Source of the DNA: Trachelipus rathkii
Lineage: Eukaryota > Arthropoda > Malacostraca > Isopoda > Trachelipodidae
DNA: 15,000 bases
NCBI GenBank assembly: GCA_015478945.1
Contig: JABUQX010142470.1
Location: 2,501 to 17,500 of the forward strand
Direction of reading: 5' to 3'
Positions 1-8,289 of the stretch are shown piece after piece (the stretch's first letter is position 1; the number at the start of each line of letters is the position of its first letter). Position numbers and translations under genes: made by a program. The notes under the pieces are model-generated. The model was not told the origin of the DNA and did not search any database. It saw only the letters and a list, made by a program, of their open reading frames with translations.

Positions 1-1960
1 CAATTGAATGTGAACAAGATGAAACTGAACAAATCTGGACGCAAATGAAGGAAGCCTTTATTAGTAGTGCAAGAGAAGTATGTGGGTGTCCATGGTCGAA
101 TGAAGAAGTGATGCAAGCAGTTAAAAGTTAAAAAAAAACGGGTTGAATGTGTTAAAAACTAATGATGAGGTATCAAAAGAAAGGAGAAAATTTTAAGGAG
201 GAAAAAGTAAAGACTAGAAGTTTCATTCATAGGAAGATAAAAGAGGTAAATGAGCAGCTTGAAAGAAGGATGAATAGGGACCTACAAGAGAATTGGAAGC
301 TTTTTTGGAAGGAATTGCGAAACGTTAAGAATGAGACTAATGTGAATCTTCGTAGAATAATGAATAAGGGATGGTACTTTCATTACTGATGAAAGGATGT
401 CGAAAATCTACATAATATTGGCAGTAATGAAGAGTTTTTAGTGAATGTGTGTCGGTTTGATGGTGTAAGAAGGAATATGTCTTTGGGGATCAGGTAATTG
501 GTAAGGAAAAGGTTGAAGACTGGTTAATTCGCTGGTATAGATGGAATTACTGATCAAATGATCAAGAATTAAGGGGAGATTGTGATTGACTGGATATGAA
601 AGTTGTGTAACAAAGCGTTTATGGAGGGTTTAGTTCCGAAGGATTGGATGAGAGCAGTTATAGTACCCATATCTAAGGATGAGAGAGATAAGGGGAATTG
701 TTAGAACTATAGGGAAATTTGTTTTTTTTTTTTTTTTTTTTTAAATTTTATTATTAGTATTACAGGTAAGATATATGCTGGTATTTTGGTTGAAAGAGTG
801 TGTTGAGTGACTGAGGGACCGATTGACGAAGAACAAGGTGCATTTAGAAGCGGAAGAGGATGTGTAGATCAAATCTTCACTTTGAAGCAAATGAGAGAGA
901 ATAAAAGTAAATTGTATTTAGGTTTTATGGACTTGCAATAGACGTATGACAGGATTGATAGGGAAGCTCTGGCATGTGTTAGTGATATTTTGTGTTGATG
1001 ATAGACTTCTGAATTTTAATCAAAGATATCTATGTCTATAGTGAAGCGTGTGTAAGAATAAATGGAGTTTAGATTGGTTGATAGTCGAGACAGGCAGGAA
1101 TGTGTTATGTATTCTTGGCTATTTAATTTGTATATGCATGAGGTAATGATAAAATTAGAGGTAGGGGTGTTAGTGGAATGTGTTAGACTGGTGGAGAATG
1201 GTAGAGTGTGGATTGTGTCTTTTCTTATTGTACTCTTGATGATATGGGTTTGCGTGGTGAATCTGAAGAAAGTTTGAGTGGGTTGGTAAACCGGTTTGGC
1301 AGGGTATATAAAAGGAGGGGTATGAAAGTAGATGTAGATATGAGTAAAGTGATGGTAGTGAGTGAGGAGAGTCCGTAGTGGGAAGTGGGATATTATGTTG
1401 GTTGGTGAGCACTTGGGACAATCATAGAGTATTGGATGAAAAGGAAACGGACGATAAAGAGTGTGGTAGGAAAGTTGTGAATAGTAGGAAGGTGGCTGTT
1501 GCAATTAAATCCTTGGTGGATGTAAAGGAACTAAGTTTTGAATACGCTAGTGTTTTGCATGTGAATATGTTGTTACCCATCTTAATTTATAGCAATGAAA
1601 CTATAGAGGTATAGATTTGAGGTACAATGTGTTCGGATGGACAATCTTAGTGGCGTGTTAGGTGTGAGAAAAATTAAAAAAATGAGGAATGAACGCATTA
1701 AGGAGTTTTGTGGTGTTTAGAAATTTGTAGATGAAAGAATAAACGAATGTGTATTGAGATGGTTTAGTCATATGGAAAGGATGGATGATAGTCGGTTGGT
1801 TAAGCTGATGTATAGTAGTGAATGTGCTGGTAATCGACCGGCTGGGAGACCAAAGAAAATGTGAATTGAGGCAGTAGAGGAATGTCTGTAGGAAAGAAAT
1901 GTGAGTTTTTCAGAATTGATAATGAAGGTTTATAATAGGATTGAATGGAGTTTTGTGAGG
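1..1960 (+). pseudogene. Reverse transcriptase ORF remnant of LINE copy A
   Basis: The remnant of the LINE polyprotein is scattered over three frames. A basic linker stretch is open at 162-389, with many Lys and Arg residues and the string KLFWKELRNV, which also occurs in copy D. RT fingers are recognisable near 760-900 (KIYAGILVERV in pieces, then EEQGAFRSGRGCVDQIFTLK from about 829). Palm motif A follows near 925 as LGFMDLQ, then a stop and TYDRID. The C-terminal region continues at 1378-1614 and 1640-1950 (MERMDDSRLVKLMYSSECAG). Stops and frameshifts occur throughout, including a 21-base T run. The element is dead; the family is clear, the exact boundaries are not. Confidence 0.8.
722..742 (+). 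repeat. Poly(T) run of 21 bases inside the RT remnant
   Basis: An uninterrupted T run lies where the other LINE copies have a short A/T-rich stretch encoding the residues after NYRGI. The coding match resumes right after it (ATTACAGGTAAGATATATGCTGG). It may be slippage expansion or the trace of a small poly(A)-tailed insertion in reverse. Confidence 0.8.
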
Positions 1961-2193
1961 TAGTATGGTTGTAATCCTGTCGAAGATGATGAACATCACA
2001 TTGGCGAGATACCTTAGTGAGGGTCTGTCGCAGTTTCGTGAAGCCCTAGGGCGGATTTTTCTGATTGTGACGAGCTCTCACGTAAGGGTAAGGGGGGTGG
2101 GCTTTCTTTTCGACTTCTGTCATGCTTTTCTACTACTATTCTGTTTCCGGTTTATGCTGCGCACCTCACCCCCAATGTGGGGAAAAGAGGTAG

Positions 2194-2195
<2 letters not shown>
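1961..2195 (+). other. 3' untranslated region of LINE copy A
   Basis: This non-coding tail begins after the last recognisable RT residues. It aligns by eye with 5240-5510 (copy C), the reverse complement of 2239-2500 (copy B), the reverse complement of 12993-13260 (fragment inside the hAT), and 14400-14607 (copy D). Shared landmarks are GAAGC(T/C)CTAGGG(T/C)GGATTTT, GGGCTTTCTTTTCGAC and a terminal block CCCCAAT(C/G)TGGGG. The run of matches gives the family its 3' boundary. Confidence 0.75.

Positions 2196-2238
<43 letters not shown>
2196..2238. repeat. (AT)n microsatellite between two LINE tails
   Basis: A perfect alternating AT tract of 43 bases. It sits exactly between the 3' end of copy A (+) and the 3' end of copy B (-), so it could be the tail of either or both elements. 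Confidence 0.98.
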
Positions 2239-2240
<2 letters not shown>

Positions 2241-3024
2241 TTTCTTTCTTTCTTCACCTTCCTCTTTGCCCCAAGATTGGGGGTAAGGTGCTGTACAAGC
2301 ATCGGAAAAGAAAAGCAGTAGGAGAACATGACAAACGTCGAAAAGAAAGCCCAGCCTTACCGCCCCCTCTGTACCATTAATTAGTGAAAACTCGTCACAG
2401 ACAGAAAATCCACCCTAGAGCTTCATGGGACCGCGACGGACCTTCACTATGGTAAATCGTCAATGTAAGGGTTCATCCCTTGTCCCAGGTGGGCCACAAC
2501 CATGCCCCCATACAAAACCCCGCCATTCTCTCCCCTCATGCACCTTTATTCTCGCCTTTGTCAAACTCATTCTCTCCTTCAGGAACATTCGTTCACCGAC
2601 TCAATCCGCTTTCTCTTCGGTCTCCCAGCCGGTCGGTTCCCAACACACTCTCCACTATACATCCGCTTAACCAACACGACTATCACCTTCATCCTTTCCA
2701 CTGACCAAACCATCTCAACATGCTGTTTATTCTCTCATTTACCCCTTTCTCACACACATCTCTCTAATAAGTTCATTCATCATTTTATTAATTCACACTT
2801 ATCATGCCCCCTAAGATTGTCCATCTGAACACATTGAACTTTAGATCTACATCTCTTATTCCATATTTTCACTACTATACACTTACAGGTAACAACATAC
2901 CCTCATGTAAGACTCTAGCGCACTCAAGACTTAGTCACTTTGCATTCACCAACGATTTTGATTGCACCAGCAACCTTCCTGCCATTCACAACTTTCCTAC
3001 TACACTGCATCATCCGTTCCCTTC

Positions 3025-3675
3025 TCATCCAACCAACACATACCCTAAATATTTAAACTCAGACACTTGCTCCAGCTGCTCACCATCTAACATAACTTCA
3101 CACTGAGGACTGTCCTCACTCACAACCATAGCCTTACTCTCATCTACGTTTCTTTCAAGCCCCTCCTTTACATACTGCCAAATCTCTCTACCAATCACTC
3201 TCAAACTCTCTTCAGATTCGCCACAGAACCAAATCATCCACGCATATAATAGGTAGGGCACCCTCCACTCATCTCCATTCTCCATCATACTAACACCATT
3301 TCCTGCCATCCCCACCTCGAATTCTTTCATAACCCCATCCATATACAAATTGAATAACCAAGGAGACATAACACAACCCTGTCTCCTCACTCCGCTATTA
3401 ATCCTAAACCAATCACCATTGACACCATTTATTCTTACACACGCTTCACTATCGTCATACATACTTTTGATTCCATTCAGAAGCCTACCACCAACACCAT
3501 ATATCACTAATACCTGCCATAAAGCTTCCCTATTAACTCTATCATACGCCTGTTGTAAATCCATAAAACCTAAAAATAATTTATTCTTCTTGTCCCTCAT
3601 TTTCTCAATCATTTGTTTCAATGTAAAGATTTGATCCACACATCCCTCTGCTCCTAAACACCCTTGATTCCCCAA
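3025..3675 (-). pseudogene. Reverse transcriptase palm fragment with destroyed catalytic motif
   Basis: This open stretch of 216 codons covers much of the RT palm and the start of the thumb. Visible parts are GCVDQIFTLKQM (about residues 11-22), motif A LGFMDLQQAYDR (35-46, catalytic Asp at 39), SMYDDSEACVRING (71-84), motif B SGVRRQGCVMSPWLFNLYMD (94-113), and DGEQLEQVSEFKYLG (197-211). Motif C should be YADD but reads YAWM (144-147). The DNA shows why: two extra bases sit just before the GATGAT codons, and a compensating loss follows a few codons later, so the frame stays open while the active-site aspartates are gone. The fragment lacks the fingers upstream and cannot encode an active enzyme. 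Confidence 0.85.
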
Positions 3676-3749
3676 ATTAGTTCCTCAGCGACGCACTCTT
3701 TCGACCAAAATACCAGCATATACCTTCCCTACAACACTCAATAATTCCC

Positions 3750-3781
3750 CTATAATTTCTACAGTTCTATAATTTCTACAG
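3750..3781. repeat. Two-copy 17-bp tandem duplication at the head-to-head junction
   Basis: CTATAATTTCTACAG occurs at 3750-3764 and again at 3767-3781, separated by TT, so the period is 17. It is the 5' edge of copy B. The same motif in forward form occurs once in copy C at 3956-3970. The extra copy marks the junction scar. Confidence 0.9.
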
Positions 3782-5240
3782 TAAATCTGCAGGTATAGAT
3801 GAAATTACTAGTGAAATGATCAAGAGCGGAGGCGAGATGGTGATTGATTGGATTTGGAAGTTGTGTAATAAGGCGTTTATGGAGGGTATAGTTCCAAGGG
3901 ATTGGAGGAGAGCGGTAATAGTACCCTTATATAAGGGTAAGGGAGAAAAGGGGAACTGTAGAAATTATAGGGGAATAAGTTTATTGAGTGTTGTAGGGAA
4001 GGTATATGCTGGTATTTTGGTCGAAAGAGTGCGTCGAGCGACTGAAGGACTGATTGGTAGAAGAGAAGAACAAGGTGCGTTTAGGAGTGGTAGAGGATGT
4101 TAAGTGGATCAAAATATTTACATTGAAACAAATGATTGAGAAAATGAGGGAGAAGAAGAATAAATTATATTTAGGTTTTTATGGATTTACAACAGCGTAT
4201 GATAGAGTTAATAGGAAGCTTTATAGCAGGAATTAGTGATATATGAAATTGTTGGTGGTAGGACTACAGATGGAATGGACTCAAAAGTATGTAATTGAAG
4301 CGTGTGTAAGAATAAATATGGTGTCAATGGTGATTGGTTTAGGATTAATACCGGAGTAGTGAGACAGGGTGTGTTATGTCTCCTTGGTTATTCAATTTGT
4401 ATATGGATGGGGTTATGAAAGAATTCATGAGAGGTGGGGATGGCAGGAAATGGTGTTAGAATGATGGAGAATGGAGATGAGTGGAGGGTGCCCTACCTAT
4501 TATATGCGAGGATGATTTGGTTCTGTGTGGCAGAATCTGAAGAGGATTTGAGAGGATTAGTAGAGAGAGATTTGGCAGGGTATGTAAAGGAAGGGTTTGA
4601 AAGTAAACGTAATAAGAAAAGGAAATGAGTTATATGGTTGTGAGTGAGGACAGTCCTCAGTTTGAGATTATGTTAGATGGTGAGCAGCTGGAGCAAGTGT
4701 CTGATTTAAATATTTAGGAGCATGTGAACGAAAAGGGAACAAGATGATGCAGAGTGTAGTAGGAAGTTGTGAATGGCAGGAAGGTTGCTGGTGCAATTAA
4801 AATCGTTGAGTGAATGTAAAGGGACTAAGTCTTGAGAGTGCGCTAGAGTCTTACATGAGGTATATTGTTACCTGTGTTATTGTATGGTATTGAGACTATG
4901 GTCTGGAATAAATATAGATCTAAAGTTCAATGTGATCTTAAGGGAGCATGCTAGTGTGAGAATTGATAAAATCAGGAATGAACTTATTAGAGTTGTGTGG
5001 TGTGAGAAGAAAGGGTAAAAATGAGAGAATAAATGAGAGAGTGTGTTTGAGATGAGTTTCATCATGTGGAAAGGATGAATGATAGTCAGTTTGGTTAAGC
5101 AGATATTAAATCTACAGTGTGTTGGGAACCGACCAGCTCAAGAGACCTGAAAGAAGTGGTTGAGTCAGTGAACTGAATGTGCGAAGGAAGAAATATTGGT
5201 TGGCAGAAGGCTACCAAAAAGGTGCATGATAGAGTGGCCG
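3782..5240 (+). pseudogene. Reverse transcriptase ORF remnant of LINE copy C
   Basis: RT pieces occur in order but in changing frames. 3816-4103 reads through the fingers (NCRNYRGISLLSVVGKVYAG, EEQGAFRSGRGC). 4120-4236 carries LYLGFYGFTTAYDRVNR, where motif A is garbled. 4350-4430 has the GV..RQG..MSPWLFNLYMDG region across a shift. 4434-4628 ends the palm, with YARM where YADD is expected; two extra bases precede GATGAT at the same place as in copy B, with another base inserted downstream. The C-terminal region (RMNDSQ, GNRPA) is traceable to about 5160. There is no usable reading frame. Confidence 0.8.
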
Positions 5241-5508
5241 GGGTTTATCTCAGAGAACACGCCCACACACCTGGGCCAAAGATGAACCCTGCCAATGAGT
5301 TACCATAGTGAGGGTCCGTCGCGTCCCATGAAGCTCTAGGGTGGATTTTCCACTGTCTGTGACGAGTTTTCACTATATTAATGGTACAGAGGGCGGTAAA
5401 GGCTGGGCTTTCTTTTTCGACATTTGTCATACTCTCCTACTGCTTTTCTTTTCCGATGCTTGTAGCGCACCTTACTCTCAATCTTGGGAAAAAAGGTAGA
5501 TTAAAGAA

Positions 5509-5510
<2 letters not shown>
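3782..5510 (+). mobile_element. LINE copy C, forward, 5'-truncated
   Basis: A forward LINE copy starting in the RT fingers region (KSAGIDEITSEMIKSGGEM, from about 3783) and ending in the 3' UTR (5240-5510), followed by (TA)n. It is more damaged than copy B, with many frameshifts. Its 3' end lies about 220 bp upstream of the first POLA1 exon, so the whole element is intronic in the host gene's orientation. Confidence 0.88.
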
Positions 5511-5595
<85 letters not shown>

Positions 5596-5635
5596 TATAT
5601 ATATATATATACTTTCTATATATATATATATATAT
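5511..5635. repeat. Interrupted (AT)n microsatellite after copy C
   Basis: Three AT tracts, at about 5511-5587, 5593-5611 and 5617-5635, are separated by AATAA and CTTTC. The array starts right after the LINE terminal sequence AAAGAAAG and ends about 95 bp before the POLA1 splice acceptor. The 5636-5730 remainder is A/T-rich intron ending in TTCTGCAG. Confidence 0.97.
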
Positions 5636-5730
5636 CACGGTATATTAAAAACAAGAACAATTAGTTCTACCTTTATTCAAATCTAATTTTTTCACTAAAA
5701 TAGTTTAGTAATTTAAAACACCTTCTGCAG

Positions 5731-5909
5731 GGTTAGATCCTTCTAGTTATCGTTCATCTCACACAACACCTGAAGAAAGAGATGACGATATAACCACATC
5801 TGATATTTCAGAAGAAGAGAAATATCGCCTTTGTAAAAGATTTTCATTTAAGTGTCCATCACCAGATTGCTTGATGACGACTACCATGGATGAGCCAACT
5901 CGTGGCTCA
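5731..5909 (+). CDS. POLA1: DNA polymerase alpha catalytic subunit, internal exon (start of zinc-binding C-terminal region)
   Basis: This exon has 179 bases: two bases finishing a split codon, then 59 codons without a stop. The acceptor is CCTTCTGCAG and the donor GTTAGT at 5910; the exon ends in phase 0. The peptide begins (G)LDPSSYRSS, passes through an acidic stretch (EERDDDITTSDISEEEKYRL) and reaches KCPSPDCL. From memory of the family, this matches the region of POLA1 running from GxDP through EEKYR to the first cysteine pair of the CTD. That domain binds the B subunit and primase contacts in the polymerase alpha-primase complex, which starts DNA synthesis in the nucleus. The cysteine pair is spaced C-x4-C here, whereas I recall C-x2-C in the human protein. 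The family call is strong; the catalytic part of the gene lies upstream, outside the window. Confidence 0.87.
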
Positions 5910-6176
5910 GTTAGTAAATTTACTTTAATTACTTTACATCATTTGATTTTTGTTTAATATTATAAACAATTTGTGGTTTGTGGTTACTTGATAGCATTAC
6001 TTTTAAATTATAAAAAATTCAACGAACAGATCACAAGTTGTAAGCAAATAAAATATTATTTAAATAACTGTAAGGAATGCTAATATTAAGCTTGTATTTA
6101 ATTGCTATGGTTAAATGTTAATCCCGATGAACTTAATGCTTGTGTCAAGTGAGTTTGTTTTTATTTTTTTGTAAAG
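5910..6176 (+). other. POLA1: POLA1 intron (267 bp)
   Basis: The intron runs from donor GTTAGT to an acceptor with a T-rich tract (TTTTTATTTTTTTGTAAAG). It is short and A/T-rich, with no repeat I recognise. It is phase 0 on both sides, so the two exons join without a shift. Confidence 0.85.
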
Positions 6177-6308
6177 GGATCATCAATGGAATTTGTTCTT
6201 CAGTCATGTCCAGATCCCAAGTGTAAAACCGCTCCATACAAACACCATTCATACCTCCTTAACAAACTGAGAATGGAGATACGACAGCAAATCTCTTCTT
6301 ATTATAAT
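6177..6308 (+). CDS. POLA1: DNA polymerase alpha catalytic subunit, next exon (second half of first zinc finger)
   Basis: This exon of 132 bases (44 codons) is phase 0 at both ends and followed by a consensus donor, GTAAGT at 6309. The peptide GSSMEFVLQSCPDPKCKTAP continues through SYLLNKLRMEIRQQISSYYN. CPDPKC is a C-x4-C pair that would complete the first zinc-binding site with the pair in the previous exon. The LxNKLxMxIRxxIxxYY ending matches the helix before the second zinc finger in POLA1 as I recall it. The next exon should open with a Gly/Trp-Leu...Cys motif. I looked to position 15000 and did not find one, so the downstream intron exceeds 8.69 kb. No stops or indels are seen, so this is probably a live gene. 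Confidence 0.88.
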
Positions 6309-6629
6309 GTAAGTAGTAATTTCCTTCTTTCATTTTTAAAATAGTTTAGCACCTTACATTATTATAGTTCTTTTACATATGCCGTCATATTGAAGTTCGT
6401 ATATTGTTCTGTAATGAAATGTTTATCAATCAAAACTTTTGCCTTTTGTTCTTATTCTTCAATATTGATGCATCAGAAAATGAATCTGACCGGAGAAAAA
6501 AAAAGTCAATGCTCGCAGATGGATAATATTTCCAATATTATATTTGGCTTTGTCTCCTTATTAGTATTTAGGCCTTAACTAGTTTCCCTTTCTTATCTTA
6601 ATCAGCTTGAGACTTATAAAAGAAAATCC
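6309..6629 (+). other. POLA1: POLA1 intron, non-repeat stretch
   Basis: A/T-rich intron sequence just after the GTAAGT donor. A short open stretch at 6390-6578 has no recognisable motif and reads as chance. I see no element or RNA gene here. Confidence 0.7.
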
Positions 6630-6830
6630 TTCAACGTGCTTCTGACCCTATTCGGGGTCAGCACAGGGGGACTGGTAGGAAATGGAACTTTAAGACCAGC
6701 TATCCATCAACTTGACGCCACCAAGTGCATACAGCCGAGTTTTATTTCATTACCCCTGGAAAATAAAATTCTCGGTGCCACACAGGGGATTGAACCCTCT
6801 ACCTCTCGGTTGAAAGGCAACGATAATAAT
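6630..6830 (-). repeat. SINE-like interspersed repeat, probably tRNA-derived
   Basis: About 6630-6767 aligns by eye with 9691-9826; shared strings include GGAACTTTAAGACC versus CGAACTTTAAGACC, GCGCCACC versus GACGCCACC, and GAGTTTTA. To its right, 6781-6800 holds GGGGATTGAACCCTC, which on the minus strand reads GAGGGTTCAATCCCC, a good match to a Pol III B box. No clear A box or target-site duplication was found. It lies in the POLA1 intron, reversed relative to the gene. Confidence 0.55.
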
Positions 6831-7245
6831 AATAGTAATTTATGAGTGTACTGATGAAATTGTTGTCAGAAAAGCTTGAAACTTAAATATAAAGATAAAA
6901 GAAAGTTTAAATAGTTGAAAGGCGATTAGCTACAAAATTAATTAAATTAACAACAAATGGAAGTTTGTAAACATATTTAAGCATGATATTAACACGCCTA
7001 TTATTTGTACATCAAATGTTGATTATCATTTTCATGGTGTGACGAACAAAAGATTTGTTATCCATATTATCATTTTCAAAATTCGGTTCTGAATATATGA
7101 TTTTTCAACTCGTCATATTTTAGTGAGAAATATTGAGACTTCATAAAATCTCATATATAATAACCATTTCCTGAGAACTTGCCAATTAGTTACTTTTCTT
7201 ATCTTATTATTATCATATTTTAAACTTTATATTTTAATTATTTTT
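6831..7245 (+). other. POLA1: A/T-rich POLA1 intron between SINE-like repeat and LINE copy D
   Basis: No gene, RNA or recognisable repeat is visible. It starts with a short (AAT)n-like stretch (AATAATAATAGTAATT, just left of it) and ends at the target site of LINE copy D. Confidence 0.6.
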
Positions 7246-7257
7246 ATATACTAATTA
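7246..7257 (+). repeat. Left target-site duplication of LINE copy D
   Basis: ATATACTAATTA occurs here and identically at 14608-14619. The first recognisable LINE sequence begins just inside. The sequence is A/T-rich, so some chance match is possible, but it falls exactly at both element ends. Confidence 0.7.
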
Positions 7258-7264
7258 TATACTA

Positions 7265-7850
7265 ATGATGTTTTTGACGACTTGAATGGGTGGATAGATG
7301 ATCGAAAGAGGGATGGTGTAACGGGTGCCTTTGGAATTGCAGGAGAAAATTAGAACAGTAGGAAGGTATTTAAATTCTGTGAGGAGAGAAATATGTGTGT
7401 AAGTAATACATTCTTCAAACTATCCATAATTATAGATAGTTGGTGTAGGAGGAGATATTGCTGAAGTGAAGAGTTGAAGTGTGTGATGGATGTTAAATCA
7501 GTGAAGGGGTTGGGGATGGTAATATCAGATCATTATGTTATTATATAAGATTAAGTTGGTGGGGGCATGGATGGAGGTGAAAAAAAAAGAGGACGGATGT
7601 AAGGATAATTAGGAGTGAGAAGATAAATGAACAGGGCTATAAGGAAAAGTATGTGAGAGCACTTCCAAATAAGTCAGTTGAATGCACATCTGAACGCAAA
7701 TTAAGGAAGCGTATGTTAGTAGTGAAAGTGAAGTATGTAGGTGTTCTAAAGTAGGAAATAAGAATGTCAGTAGTGAATGGTGAAATGAAGAGGTGATGCA
7801 AGTGGTAAAAGGTAAATACGATGTGTGATTGAATGTACTGAAGGTGTTAA
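7265..7850 (+). pseudogene. LINE copy D: endonuclease C-terminal half and linker
   Basis: The translated pieces show DDLNGWIDDRKRDGVTGAFG from about 7276, then FCEERNMCVSNTFFK and, near 7525, VISDHYVI. These fit the DLNG and SDH motifs of the AP-endonuclease-like domain of non-LTR retrotransposons, which nicks target DNA for target-primed reverse transcription. The first half of that domain is absent, so the copy is 5'-truncated. Stops and shifts break the frame (for example GEN followed by a stop near 7350). The linker then begins (RSEKINEQGYKEKYVRAL, from about 7610). Confidence 0.75.
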
Positions 7851-8000
7851 ATTCTGGTGTTGAATAACCACCTTCAATAATAGATGAATTTTTGATGTTG
7901 AAGTGAGTGAGCGTTGTCACGATGAAGTGGCGTTTCTTCCCGGAGGCTGCTTAGGATTCCTCAGTGGGGCTAGCAGCCTCCTGCCCCAGACGCCACAGTA
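7851..8000. mobile_element. Small insertion of about 150 bp in the LINE linker, containing a hairpin
   Basis: Copy A reads straight from GTGTTAAAAACTAATGATGAG, whereas copy D has GTGTTAAA, then about 150 foreign bases, then CTAAAAGCCAATGATGAG. The inserted part has an A/T-rich left half and a G/C-rich hairpin on the right. A TA dinucleotide may be duplicated at the edges, but this is too short to prove a mechanism. Confidence 0.5.
7927..7996. repeat. 70-bp hairpin with two symmetric stems
   Basis: The outer stem is GTGGCGT (7927-7933) with ACGCCAC (7990-7996). The inner stem is GAGGCTGCT (7943-7951) with AGCAGCCTC (7972-7980). Both stems are perfect, and the unpaired segments between them are 9 bases on each side. 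The G/C-rich make-up stands out from its surroundings. It may be a miniature inverted-repeat element or a fragment of one. Confidence 0.8.
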
Positions 8001-8289
8001 CTAAAAGCCAATGATGAGGTTTCAAAAGAAAGATGTTTGGAAATATTTAGGGAGGCAAAGAAGAAGACTAAAAGTTGCATGCATAAGAGAAAAAGAGACG
8101 CAAATGAGCAGTTTGGAAGGAGAATGAATGGGAACCTACAAGGGAATAGGAAGTTGTTTTGGAAGGAAGTACGAAAGGTCAATAAAGAGAAAGTGGAATC
8201 TTCATTGTATAATGAATAGGAATGGTGCTTTTGTGACTGAGGAGATGGACGTGAGGAGAGTGTGGAGAGAGCTTTACGAAAATCTGCTT
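8001..8289 (+). pseudogene. LINE copy D: basic linker before the RT
   Basis: The linker resumes as NDEVSKERCLEIFREAKKKT and continues with GNRKLFWKEVRKVNKEK, then shifts frame into RNGAFVTEEMDVRRVWREL. It matches 162-389 of copy A. The block stops in GAAAATCTGCTT, where the poly(A)-tailed insert enters. Confidence 0.78.
8278..8289 (+). repeat. Left target-site duplication of the poly(A)-tailed insert
   Basis: GAAAATCTGCTT here and GAAAATCACTGCTT at 8977-8990 are the same LINE site, differing by two extra bases. LINE sequence continues from the right copy (AACATTGTCAGTGATGAAGAG), as in copy A near 402-432. Confidence 0.75.

Larger units (their letters stand above)
1..2195 (+). mobile_element. 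LINE copy A, left part outside the window
   Basis: This is a decayed non-LTR retrotransposon in forward orientation. It runs from the linker between the endonuclease and reverse transcriptase domains, through the RT, to a 3' untranslated tail that stops where the (TA)n array starts. It matches the three other copies here in order: linker, fingers, palm, C-terminal region, 3' UTR. The endonuclease part would lie left of position 1. The 3' end reads ...CCCAATGTGGGGAAAAG followed by AGGTAGAT, the same terminal block as copy C. No target-site duplication can be tested because the left end is missing. The clade is uncertain: the RT resembles the endonuclease-RT LINEs common in invertebrate genomes. 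Confidence 0.85.
2239..3781 (-). mobile_element. LINE copy B, reversed and 5'-truncated
   Basis: Read on the minus strand, this is a continuous LINE copy from the RT fingers (GNCRNYRG at its 5' end, near 3781) to the 3' UTR. It ends in a (GAAA)n-like stretch, seen on the plus strand as TTCTTTCTTTCTTTCTTC from 2238, next to the (TA)n array. It is the best preserved copy in the window. Its 5' end abuts copy C head to head. Copies B and C share small changes that A and D lack, such as AAAATCGTTG where A has AAATCCTTGG and D has AAATCCCCGG. This suggests B and C arose from one copy by inverted duplication. Confidence 0.88.
2239..5510. repeat. Long imperfect inverted repeat made by head-to-head LINE copies B and C
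   Basis: The left arm is 2239-3781 (-) and the right arm is 3956-5510 (+). They meet around a loop at 3782-3955 that holds RT sequence present only in copy C. Both arms start at the same motif, CTGTAGAAATTATAG, and run out to the LINE 3' end. Both outer ends touch (TA)n arrays. A transcript crossing this region could fold into a hairpin more than 1 kb long. Confidence 0.8.

Noticed and set aside
1016..1504. 162-codon open frame on the minus strand
   Set aside because: It is antisense to LINE copy A's RT region, rich in His, Thr, Ser and Pro as expected from the complement of a purine-rich strand, and has no domain.
2425..3106. Several overlapping + strand open frames of 74-108 codons
   Set aside because: They are antisense shadows of LINE copy B (C-terminal region and 3' UTR). 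Overlapping frames and Ser/His/Pro/Thr-rich content argue against real coding.
2239..5510. Twin-primed (5'-inverted) single LINE insertion
   Set aside because: In twin priming the inverted and direct parts cover different portions of the element. Here both contain the RT and the whole 3' UTR.
5381..5686. Open frames coding for long Ile-Tyr repeats (also at 2120-2329, 9335-9755, 10145-10552, 13204-13479, 13539-13940)
   Set aside because: They are read-through of (TA)n arrays, which have no stop in two frames. They do not show a protein.
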